From NCBI GenBank assembly GCA_036337945.1, contig JAYZDF010000011.1, positions 1 to 16,190 of the forward strand: a DNA stretch of 16,190 nucleotides, written 5' to 3'. Position numbers and translations under genes: made by a program. The stretch comes from JAYZDF01 sp036337945. GTDB lineage: Bacteria > Myxococcota > Kuafuiibacteriia > Kuafuiibacteriales > Kuafuiibacteriaceae. The notes under the pieces are model-generated. The model had not been told where the DNA came from and did not search any database. It saw only the letters and a program-made list of their open reading frames with translations. The stretch's first letter is position 1, and each line of letters begins with the position of its first letter. This document shows positions 1 to 6,468 of the stretch, in pieces.

Positions 1-996
1 TGTTGCCGTCTTTTCTGCAAGGTCTGCGCCTAGGCCAGCAAGGTAGGTATAGTTATATTCGAAGCTCAGACTCCAAGGTTTGAGTGATGTAGTCGTCGCT
101 TTGATCCGAAGAGTTGGCGCAGTCGCTTTGATATCGTAGCGCCGAAAAAAATCCTCGCCATCAGAATCTAAAGATAGAAATGGAAAATCGATACCGAGAC
201 ATGCTTCTGCGTCAATCAGTACTCCTTGCTGCATAGGAACAAGAATCGTCTTAACTTCTCCCCCTGATCCTTCTGTAAGCCTGACTGTTTCTACTTTGAC
301 TCCTCGGCTCGTTCTAGGCAGACCTGCCAGTACACCCGTCTCGTCACGAATTCGGCGGGCCCTGACCCATCCTTGGTCTCCGCGACGGTCTCTCACCTGG
401 ATCCAGACGCCATCTCCCGTCGAAGCGAGAGCCAGAAGTCGTTCGCCCATCGCGACCAACCGAAGCATTTTACTATGCATTTGTGGAGTCTCTTGTAGGT
501 TCGTCGATTGATTTGTCCAAACATAACCGCGGGTCTGTCCCGACCCCACAGGTGCACGGTCAGGAACCATATCCTGAATTCGACTCATTCCTTCCTTGGA
601 CAGTTTATGACTAGGTACCCAGCCAAATAACTCGTCAGATTCAATGAGAACCCAGCTCTCATCCATCGAAACCTCCCCCATCCTAAAGCAGGTATCCTCC
701 TTGATGACCTTCACCACTGGATAGTTCAAGCCCGGACCTCTTCGTACTGTTGATTGCGAAAGCACCTTGACATGTATGATTCTGCCCGGCTGCGCACAGA
801 CTAATTTCTTAGAAGTTGTGGATAAGGACGGAGCTTGATCTTTCGTTTTGTTCACCGAACTACTTTTTTTGACTGATTTTGTTTTTTTAGTTTTGCGGCG
901 CCTTCTCTTTGCCTCACTGCTTGAGGGAGTCGTGACACTTCCCGCCAAGAAGGCAAATATAGCGATCGATAGACAGACTCGCCCAGGCGCATTCAC
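1..996 (-). CDS. SH3-domain secreted protein, probable outer-membrane barrel (3' end outside window)
   Basis: The reading frame is open for 332 codons from a GTG at 996 to the left edge, so the C-terminus is missing. GTG is chosen because GAGGGA (1010-1005) lies 8 bases upstream. The N-terminus has a short hydrophobic signal-like segment (about residues 7-20, around IAIFAFLAGS) and then a Lys/Arg/Ser-rich linker to about residue 60. Two bacterial SH3-like units follow. Unit 1 spans about 73-132 and has the typical VRRGPGLNYPVV and FGWVPSHKL strands. Unit 2 spans about 153-212 and includes VWIQV and GWVRARRI. The visible end (about 245-332) has alternating polar and hydrophobic strands such as SLSFEYNYTYLAGLG, which suggests the start of a membrane beta-barrel. 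SH3-like domains of this kind usually bind peptidoglycan or peptides. The gene follows the lipoprotein gene by 2 bases, so the two are probably one transcript. Export and SH3 assignment are fairly sure; the barrel is inference. Confidence 0.72.
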   Translation of the reverse strand, partial: MNAPGRVCLSIAIFAFLAGSVTTPSSSEAKRRRRKTKKTKSVKKSSSVNKTKDQAPSLSTTSKKLVCAQPGRIIHVKVLSQSTVRRGPGLNYPVVKVIKEDTCFRMGEVSMDESWVLIESDELFGWVPSHKLSKEGMSRIQDMVPDRAPVGSGQTRGYVWTNQSTNLQETPQMHSKMLRLVAMGERLLALASTGDGVWIQVRDRRGDQGWVRARRIRDETGVLAGLPRTSRGVKVETVRLTEGSGGEVKTILVPMQQGVLIDAEACLGIDFPFLSLDSDGEDFFRRYDIKATAPTLRIKATTTSLKPWSLSFEYNYTYLAGLGADLAEKTAT

Positions 997-998
997 GT

Positions 999-1742
999 CT
1001 AAAATCCCTCACAATGGGAAAGATCGCGAACTTCGAGAGGGCACTCGCAAAGCTTTGCGACTCCCATCCCTCCATCGCGATCACCGTTTACTCCTGTGCT
1101 CGCATCTGGACATCCTCCGCCACCATCCGGGCGCTCGCTATACACGTTGACCCAGCGACATTCTCTTGTCTTTTTTTCAAATTCAAACAAACGCATGTCT
1201 TCTTGCACAGAATATTTACGGGCTTTGCCGTCTGCTTCGCCGCCAGAGAGATGAGCTGAGCGAAGTAAGCTTATGCTTTTGATTCCTGGCGTTGACGTCG
1301 CTTCCCATAGTTCATCGATGGCCTTGCTCAAAAGCGCAGGATCCGAAAGCTCAGCTCGAGTGGGAATATAAGGTGAGTTAGTGTTATTGGCGTGACACGT
1401 TCCTCCCGAACAAGTTGCGCGAGGAGTATTAGCCCCGACCAGGATATCAAAGAAGTGCGATTCGTATGCCTGACGATCAAATCCATATGGCCAGGCCGCC
1501 GGAAAATCCAAAACATTCACAGGAGTGCATTCAAGTGTGCCTGTGTCCGGAGTGACGACACCAGCATCGGGGCCTTCAGTCCCCACATCGTTTTCAGCCC
1601 CTCCATCGCTTTTATCGCCAGCGTTCGGCGCATCAGGAAAATCTATCGTTCCACACCCCAAAAAAACTGCGGATCCTAGGGAAACAGCCATAAAAAGCGT
1701 CAAGGCGGGTTTCGCGTGATACCTTTGATAATGCAGCGCCAT
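999..1742 (-). CDS. Putative lipoprotein with a CX4CH haem-like motif
   Basis: This is a 247-residue envelope protein. A hydrophobic N-terminal segment (about residues 13-28) ends in VFLGC, so Cys30 is a likely lipidation site, although Phe at the -3 position is unusual for a lipobox. Residues 31-70 form a low-complexity Asp/Gly/Pro linker, a style common in lipoproteins of myxobacterial relatives. The folded part contains CSGGTCH at 111-117, a CX4CH arrangement that could bind one haem or form a disulfide. More cysteines occur near the C-terminus (195, 211, 232, 234, 244) beside a Gly/Asp-rich stretch. The ATG is preceded by an AGGAAAGAAG stretch. The SH3/barrel gene follows after 2 bases, and a multihaem cytochrome gene is divergent. 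A role in outer-membrane redox chemistry is possible from context only; the protein could instead be a structural lipoprotein. I do not recognise a named family. Confidence 0.72.
   Translation of the reverse strand: MALHYQRYHAKPALTLFMAVSLGSAVFLGCGTIDFPDAPNAGDKSDGGAENDVGTEGPDAGVVTPDTGTLECTPVNVLDFPAAWPYGFDRQAYESHFFDILVGANTPRATCSGGTCHANNTNSPYIPTRAELSDPALLSKAIDELWEATSTPGIKSISLLRSAHLSGGEADGKARKYSVQEDMRLFEFEKKTRECRWVNVYSERPDGGGGCPDASTGVNGDRDGGMGVAKLCECPLEVRDLSHCEGF
1005..1010 (-). promoter_or_regulatory. Ribosome binding site deciding a GTG start
   Basis: GAGGGA lies 8 bases before the GTG at 996 and inside the last codons of the upstream lipoprotein gene, whose TAG is at 1001-999. This spacing supports GTG as the start of the SH3 protein and suggests translational coupling of the two genes. 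Confidence 0.6.
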
Positions 1743-1940
1743 TACGTTCTTCTTTCCTGAAGCAAGGTTCGTGCCAGCGAGGAGACCACCAATAAACTAT
1801 ACACGTATCCCATCCGATTTACAGGTGGAAACACGATAAAGGATGACTACTGGGATGTCCGAACAAGCCTAAAATCATCTTGATACCTAGACCACAGACT
1901 GAGCAAGAGATGCTATGAAGAATCTACACCCCGTATAGTT
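1743..1940. promoter_or_regulatory. Divergent intergenic region between lipoprotein and cytochrome genes
   Basis: This 198-base gap separates two divergently transcribed genes, so it should hold promoters for both. On the minus strand TATAGT (1801-1796) is a plausible -10 element for the lipoprotein gene, but I see no good -35 at the right distance. No convincing promoter is visible for the cytochrome. Its ATG at 1941 also lacks a clear Shine-Dalgarno sequence. The distal inverted pair ATCCCA/TGGGAT (around 1807 and 1851) could be an operator but may be chance. Confidence 0.3.
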
Positions 1941-2612
1941 ATGACCGTCGAAAATCAGAAAGTCACTTCGGAGAGACCATATGCGTTCGCCGTACTGGCC
2001 TTGTTCACCGCTCTCCTTATGTGCGGAGGCTTCGTAGCGTGGGCAATTTCATCTCCTGAACTTGTTGTGATTGGTGCAGCAGGACAACACGACGGGCCAC
2101 TCAATGGTGAACGACTCGCAGGTTGCCTCGATTGTCACGTTCCATTTTTGGGGTCGCCAGGTTCTCGATGCCTCACACCGAGTTGCCATGGGAATCTCGC
2201 AACCGGCATACCTCCTCGTACAGGCTCAGCGATGCCTGTTCGTTTTCATGTGGCTTTGAACAGGCTCGAATGTAGTAACTGCCACAATGAACACGGGAAG
2301 CAGCCTCCTAAAGTCGCGCAGGATCAATTCAGCCATGACATCATCCCCAATGAGACACGGGCTCAATGCGCCCAATGTCACAGTGGAGCACGCCATTCTG
2401 ATCACTCCTCAACAGACTCTGTCCCATGCTCAAAGTGCCATGGACTCGAGTCGTGGGATGTTGCTTCAGTAAATCATCAAGCGATTTGGGAGCATGCATG
2501 CGATGTTTGCCACGTAACTCCCGAGGGAAAAGAGCACGTCACTGTCGCGGGAACTTGTTCTTCTTGCCACTCAACTTCAACCTGGAAAACACAAACATCA
2601 ACGACGAACTAA
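1941..2612 (+). CDS. Membrane-anchored heptahaem c-type cytochrome
   Basis: This 223-residue protein has an N-terminal transmembrane anchor or uncleaved signal (about residues 15-37) and a periplasmic domain with seven haem-attachment motifs. Six are CXXCH, at 62-66, 111-115, 143-147, 163-167, 187-191 and 206-210. One is the longer CX4CH type, CLTPSCH at 77-83. Extra histidines (for example 50, 103, 118, 132, 152, 155, 179, 185 and 199) could supply distal axial ligands, as in cytochrome c3/c7-like and NapC-like electron-transfer proteins. It probably passes electrons in the periplasm; the partner is unknown. It is divergent from an SH3/barrel gene and a lipoprotein gene. The same CX4CH spacing recurs in the lipoprotein, which hints at a joint function. 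No strong ribosome site precedes the ATG, so the start is less certain than the frame. Its TAA overlaps the stop of the convergent kinase gene. Confidence 0.88.
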   Translation: MTVENQKVTSERPYAFAVLALFTALLMCGGFVAWAISSPELVVIGAAGQHDGPLNGERLAGCLDCHVPFLGSPGSRCLTPSCHGNLATGIPPRTGSAMPVRFHVALNRLECSNCHNEHGKQPPKVAQDQFSHDIIPNETRAQCAQCHSGARHSDHSSTDSVPCSKCHGLESWDVASVNHQAIWEHACDVCHVTPEGKEHVTVAGTCSSCHSTSTWKTQTSTTN

Positions 2613-5191
2613 CCGATGCTCGACTGAAAGTAGCGCGCGACTGCAAAATTAAGGATCGAAACGCTAACAACCGTGCACAACATTAGGGCATGGATGCGTC
2701 TCCAAGGGCGTAGCCTTACATCCCCGAGGATAGCCAACGTCCTACTCGAAGAGCCACCAAACCTGGCCCGGGCAATATCTCTTCGAACAGCGACACCGTA
2801 TACCAATGTTAGCCAGGTTAATATACCGAGGACACCTCCCAAAAGGCGTAAAACGGACGGTGCTGCAATGAACATAGACATCGTTAGACACGCTCCGCCG
2901 ATCGCCCCAGAAGCGTCCTTAGTTCGTAAAAAAAATGTCGAGGCACTGGGCAATGCAATCTGGCCTCTTCGTATTAAACTTAGGCCAACGAATAGTGACA
3001 TTGCGATCAATAACGACACCACGGCAGTGCTGGTTAGAGCAGAATTAAGAGCCGTCTGCGAACTTGGTTCGGAAACAAAAAACTTGAGGAGAAAACCAAA
3101 TGCAAAAAACACCCCGATGCCAGCACCTCCGGCTAATGCTGCTTCGGATCTAACCCTTCGGGTTGCGATATCATCTGAATGTACCTTCGTCGCGGGCTTG
3201 TTTCGGCTTTGATTAATTTCCTTTCGCAGTAGCGCTTGAATGGCAGCGTCTAATTGCTTCACTCGAGAAAAGCGCCGTTGTGGATAAAAGCAAATGAGAC
3301 GATCAATGAGGCTATGGAAATCGGCTGTTCCTCGTGACAAAACGGTTGAGACTAAAGGACGTCTTTCCTGCAAGCTTTGCCGCAAAATTTCAGAGGCATG
3401 CTCTCCCGTAAACAATGTTTGACCTCTGAGCAGCTTGACCAGAGTCATTCCCAAGGCATAGCCATCGCTCTGAAACGAGGGCAGCTGCCCGTCAAGTAGC
3501 TCAGGCGCGAGATATTCTGCCGTGCCACATACTGGATGGGTTACACCAACAGCTTGTAAATCAGTTGAAGTTAGATTCTTGGCTAAGCCAATATCTTTGA
3601 GAAAAATTTTGCCCTCTTTACTCACCAAAATATTGGAGGGCTTTATGTCACCATGAGAAAAGCCTTTCTCAGCTAATGCTTGGAGTGTTTCTGTGACCGC
3701 ACTTGCCACGCGCAACGCTTCTGATACTTCAAGAGGCCCTCTGGATGTGAGTTGTTCTTCCAAGCTCCATCCATCAACATATTCGGCGACAGAGAAGTAA
3801 TGCGAATCGTGAGTTCCTACATAGAACACACGGACAATATTAGGTACGCTCAAGCCTCGAACTTTATTCGACTGTTCGAAAAACCGCATCGCGTACGTCT
3901 CGTTCGCCTGAGCTATTCTTGTGAGTACACGAATAGCAAAAGGCCGAGAGTCGGCCTTACGTTGCGCAAGGTAAACCGTCGACATTTCTCCTCGGGCAAC
4001 ACACCTAACAATCGTAAATCCTGCGAATTCATCTCCCTCGGCTAATTCATCCGGACTTCTGACCGCAGCGCGTAATGCTTCATGCAGGGATTCTTTACTG
4101 TGCAGAGCAGGTGCCTCACGAACGACATCCACTCGCGGCGATGAAACGTAAGGAGCTGGGGTTTCTTTATCGTCATCATAGCGAATAGACGGGGCCACGG
4201 GAGGTGGCTTCGCGATAGTCGAAGGTGCAACAGGATTTTTTGAGTAGGTTTCTTCGACTGGGCTTTTCGAGGTCTCGCTTGACTGCCGGTCGTAAGCATC
4301 CCGGAACCCGTGTAAAGATTGAACCTCCTCGGGTACCAAAGCAATGGTCTCGTTCTCGAAAAGTCTTTCCTCTACCGCGCGTTCCTTCGGCTCGACGGTA
4401 AGAGAAACAGAGGATTCGGCGGGAAAAAGTTCGTCACCGAGAATAGGAACGCCAACAATTGTTTTCTCTGCTGTGTCTTCATATGACGCAAAAGAATCGT
4501 CTACGTCGGGGGAGGACAGAGATAGTTCAGGTAACGGCTGAGATTCTGCAGGCTCTAATACATATTCCACACTTGAGGACGACGGAGGAATCTTTTGCGG
4601 TACTTTTAGAGAGGAATCGTCGCGTATTTCAGCAACAAATTCGGCCCTCAGTTTCTCTAAATCAGCAAGATACGAATCATCAACCACTGTCCTTTCAGGC
4701 GACTGAAAGGCTTCTTCCTCTGTCGGCATCGGCGAGGAAACATTACTGGGTTGCTGAATATCAGTGGGTGTCGGCGATCTGTGCTCAGGTACTGCTTGAC
4801 GCTCTTGATGACTCGCTCCATCGAGCCTTCTCAGAGCACGCCGCTTTCGAGCTCTTGCGGGTCCGAAAGACGCTGCCTCTTTCGACGTCTTCGTCTCAGG
4901 TGCAGGGACAGGAACGGCTTTAGCTTTTTTCGGTTTGGGCGCTTGTGTAAGTGCTCGAAGGCGGAATATCCCCGTCTTTTGGCGGCGTCGGTCGAAATCA
5001 ACAGAACTACTTTCTATGAGTTCACGTATTTCGGAATCTGTAAGGTATTGCCGCTTTCGGAGGAGTTCCTCTATGCTAAATTTTTTTCCGAACTTTTCGC
5101 GAAGAAACAGTATATCCTCACCTTCTTCAGCATTGAGCCATCGATGGCGAATCGCATAACGGATAAGTTGCTTTTCCTCTCTCGTAATCAT
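2609..5191 (-). CDS. Transmembrane Ser/Thr protein kinase-like protein, atypical active site
   Basis: This 860-residue protein has four parts. Residues 1-66 form a charged helical domain of unknown type. Residues 67-385 are a Pro/Ser/Glu-rich, probably disordered linker with Thr motifs ERTVVDD (166-172) and EKTIVG (242-247). Residues 389-657 are a Hanks-type kinase domain. About 684-853 is hydrophobic with about five membrane segments. Catalytic features present are H-G-D at 513-515 with Lys517 and Asn520, the metal-binding Asp533 in DIG (usually DFG), the APE motif at 562-564 and a candidate helix-C Glu439. Features lost are the glycine-rich loop (ARGEMS near 399-404) and the VAIK lysine, which is Arg421 in FAIRVL. 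Most bacterial kinases of this family have one membrane helix and a sensor domain, so the multi-pass tail is uncommon. It may be a weak kinase or a pseudokinase scaffold in membrane signalling. It is followed by a convergent cytochrome gene with a 4-base overlap. Confidence 0.88.
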   Translation of the reverse strand: MITREEKQLIRYAIRHRWLNAEEGEDILFLREKFGKKFSIEELLRKRQYLTDSEIRELIESSSVDFDRRRQKTGIFRLRALTQAPKPKKAKAVPVPAPETKTSKEAASFGPARARKRRALRRLDGASHQERQAVPEHRSPTPTDIQQPSNVSSPMPTEEEAFQSPERTVVDDSYLADLEKLRAEFVAEIRDDSSLKVPQKIPPSSSSVEYVLEPAESQPLPELSLSSPDVDDSFASYEDTAEKTIVGVPILGDELFPAESSVSLTVEPKERAVEERLFENETIALVPEEVQSLHGFRDAYDRQSSETSKSPVEETYSKNPVAPSTIAKPPPVAPSIRYDDDKETPAPYVSSPRVDVVREAPALHSKESLHEALRAAVRSPDELAEGDEFAGFTIVRCVARGEMSTVYLAQRKADSRPFAIRVLTRIAQANETYAMRFFEQSNKVRGLSVPNIVRVFYVGTHDSHYFSVAEYVDGWSLEEQLTSRGPLEVSEALRVASAVTETLQALAEKGFSHGDIKPSNILVSKEGKIFLKDIGLAKNLTSTDLQAVGVTHPVCGTAEYLAPELLDGQLPSFQSDGYALGMTLVKLLRGQTLFTGEHASEILRQSLQERRPLVSTVLSRGTADFHSLIDRLICFYPQRRFSRVKQLDAAIQALLRKEINQSRNKPATKVHSDDIATRRVRSEAALAGGAGIGVFFAFGFLLKFFVSEPSSQTALNSALTSTAVVSLLIAMSLFVGLSLIRRGQIALPSASTFFLRTKDASGAIGGACLTMSMFIAAPSVLRLLGGVLGILTWLTLVYGVAVRRDIARARFGGSSSRTLAILGDVRLRPWRRIHALMLCTVVSVSILNFAVARYFQSSIG

Positions 5192-5389
5192 GGTTGAGTT
5201 GCGCGCAGCAAAAGTTTTTTATCTTCCCGAATCTTCGCAGTCAGAATCCGTAATGTATGATGACAGGCCTCGTGATATCTGAGAAGCCCACAAATTCCAC
5301 TATCGTGTGGCGAACCAAAAAGGCGCCCTCTTCTTTCCGTAACTTTCTAAGTTTCAATCAGGTTTTCGGCGGGAGGGGGAAAGGAAACA

Positions 5390-5462
5390 AGGTGCCGACC
5401 GGACTCGAACCGGTGAATGTAGGTTTTGCAAACCTATGCCTTACCAACTTGGCGACGGCACC
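5390..5462 (-). tRNA. tRNA-Cys (anticodon GCA)
   Basis: On the minus strand the sequence folds as a complete cloverleaf. It has a 7-bp acceptor stem (GGTGCCG with CGGCACC) and a 3-bp D stem. The 5-bp anticodon stem TAGGT/ACCTA carries the loop TTGCAAA, and the 5-bp T stem ACCGG/CCGGT carries the loop TTCGAGT. The anticodon GCA reads cysteine codons. The discriminator base is U73 (position 5390), a known cysteine identity element, which supports the assignment. CCA is not encoded and must be added after transcription. It lies downstream of the small acidic-protein gene on the same strand. Confidence 0.96.
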
Positions 5463-5538
5463 CCATTTACCTGCGCACTTTCATCAAGCGCTTGGGACTT
5501 GTGCCCTGACACAATGACAGAGTCAAGTGTGCAGTCGT

Positions 5539-5832
5539 TTACTTTGAAATATGAGGTATCACCCTGAATTTGTTCGGGGGTTCTTTCTCTTCAAGCTCTG
5601 CAGCAAGCGAATAGGCTTGTTCTTCGGGAAGAAAGTCCGTTAGTGGACGCCATTGAACGATTTCGCCTTGCTGCCAGTCCTTCGCCGGTCCGTCCTTGTC
5701 TTTCGCGATTTCTCCCATCGTTTCGCGCAGGTCGATATCTGTCACCCCAAAAAATATTTCTTCTCGGTCGTGATTTATGACTTGGAAGACAACTTTGCCT
5801 TCTTTCTTTTCTTCTTCAGACACAATATCCAA
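5539..5832 (-). CDS. Small acidic protein of unknown function
   Basis: This 97-residue soluble protein has no signal peptide or membrane segment. It starts at TTG (5832-5830), preceded by AGGG four bases upstream; an in-frame TAG lies three codons before, so no longer start is possible. A GTG three codons downstream is the alternative start. It is highly charged. It contains a strand-rich centre (VVFQVINHD at 14-22, IFFGVTDIDL at 26-35), a Trp-containing stretch VQWRPLTDFL (59-68) and a Lys/Pro-rich end. The coherent strand and helix pattern and normal codon use suggest a real gene, but I recognise no family. It is divergent from the broken fmdB-like gene and upstream of tRNA-Cys. Confidence 0.55.
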   Translation of the reverse strand: MDIVSEEEKKEGKVVFQVINHDREEIFFGVTDIDLRETMGEIAKDKDGPAKDWQQGEIVQWRPLTDFLPEEQAYSLAAELEEKEPPNKFRVIPHISK

Positions 5833-5901
5833 GTAACCCTAGCATTTGATGTGCGTCAAGGTATGGACCTTTTTGATCTTTTGCGCTACCCAGTCGCTGA
5901 T

Positions 5902-6213
5902 ATGCCAAAATATGAGTATGCATTCTAGAATTTTGGAGCGGAACTCGAGGTCCATCAAAGAATTTCTGAAGACCCTCTGACGACGTGCCCTAAGTGCAAT
6001 GCGGAATCACTTGAAAGACTGATATCGAGATCGAACTTTTCGCTCAAAGGCGGTGGTTGGTACGCAGACGGCTACGGGAACAGTGGCAGTTCTGATGGAA
6101 GTACGTCGTCTACAACAACTACGAGCACGGCGACTACAGAGACCAAAAGCACGCCGAGTGAATCGGCTGATTCCAGCGCATCCAGCAGCAAAGCTGATAG
6201 CTCTTGCGAATAA
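5902..6213 (+). pseudogene. FmdB-family zinc-ribbon protein, interrupted by an in-frame TAG
   Basis: Read through one stop, the frame gives a 103-residue FmdB-type protein. It starts MPKYEYAF, then has TAG at codon 9 (5926-5928), then NFGAELEVHQRISEDPL, TTCPKC (27-32), LERLISRS and FSLKGGGWYADGYG (46-59), and ends in a long Ser/Thr-rich tail to TAA at 6211. FmdB proteins normally begin M-P-x-Y-E-Y-x-C-x-x-C-G. Here both cysteines of that first pair are Phe (codons 8 and 11), while the second pair, Cys29 and Cys32, is intact. Such a protein could not form the usual four-cysteine zinc site. The rest of the frame is well preserved, so inactivation looks recent, or these bases are sequencing errors, or the product is recoded. 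No clear ribosome site precedes the ATG. The family has an uncertain regulatory role. Confidence 0.75.
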
Positions 6214-6468
6214 TGCCTCAGGCCTTGAGTAAACACTGATTCATTCTCCAGTGTAAAACAAGGACTCACATCTTCTAAGTGCTTGGATTTACTGATATAA
6301 TTTTCAAAGCAGCCATTATTGGCGCGGGAGAGCACTCATCCGAAAGCCTGGGTGCGTGAGGCTGGTCTATAACGGGTTTACTAGATTCACGAAAAATCAT
6401 TACAAACAGCTGAAAATCTTACAACTTTCGTTGCCATAGTAGACGTATCTGGTTATAGCTCGCGGCGC
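6214..6468 (+). other. Intergenic region upstream of nuoN
   Basis: This 255-base stretch holds no gene I can support. It is AT-rich near its end and contains the candidate nuoN promoter listed separately. I found no convincing terminator hairpin after the fmdB remnant. No nuoM or other complex I gene precedes nuoN here. Confidence 0.5.
6431..6458 (+). promoter_or_regulatory. Candidate sigma-70-type promoter for nuoN
   Basis: TTGCCA (6431-6436) is separated by 16 bases from TTATAG (6453-6458). The -10 element ends only 10 bases before the ATG at 6469, so transcription would start within a few bases of the start codon. This would be a nearly leaderless mRNA, which fits the absence of a Shine-Dalgarno sequence there. 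The match is moderate and not experimentally based. Confidence 0.35.

Noticed and set aside
2673..3212. Plus-strand open frame of 179 codons
   Set aside because: It lies wholly antisense to the membrane segments of the kinase-like gene and has no coding signature of its own.
5257..5517. Plus-strand open frame of 86 codons
   Set aside because: It runs antisense through the tRNA-Cys; its middle is the typical false translation of a tRNA, and the flanks show no protein features.
5497..5530. ACTTG/CAAGT inverted repeat between the small acidic-protein gene and tRNA-Cys
   Set aside because: The outer stem is only 5 bp with a long interrupted interior and no T-run, so it is not a credible terminator or operator.
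6072..6335. Minus-strand open frame with Val-rich hydrophobic C-terminus
   Set aside because: Its C-terminal half is the complement of the Ser/Thr-rich codons of the fmdB remnant, which explains the Val/Leu runs; no ribosome site or family match.
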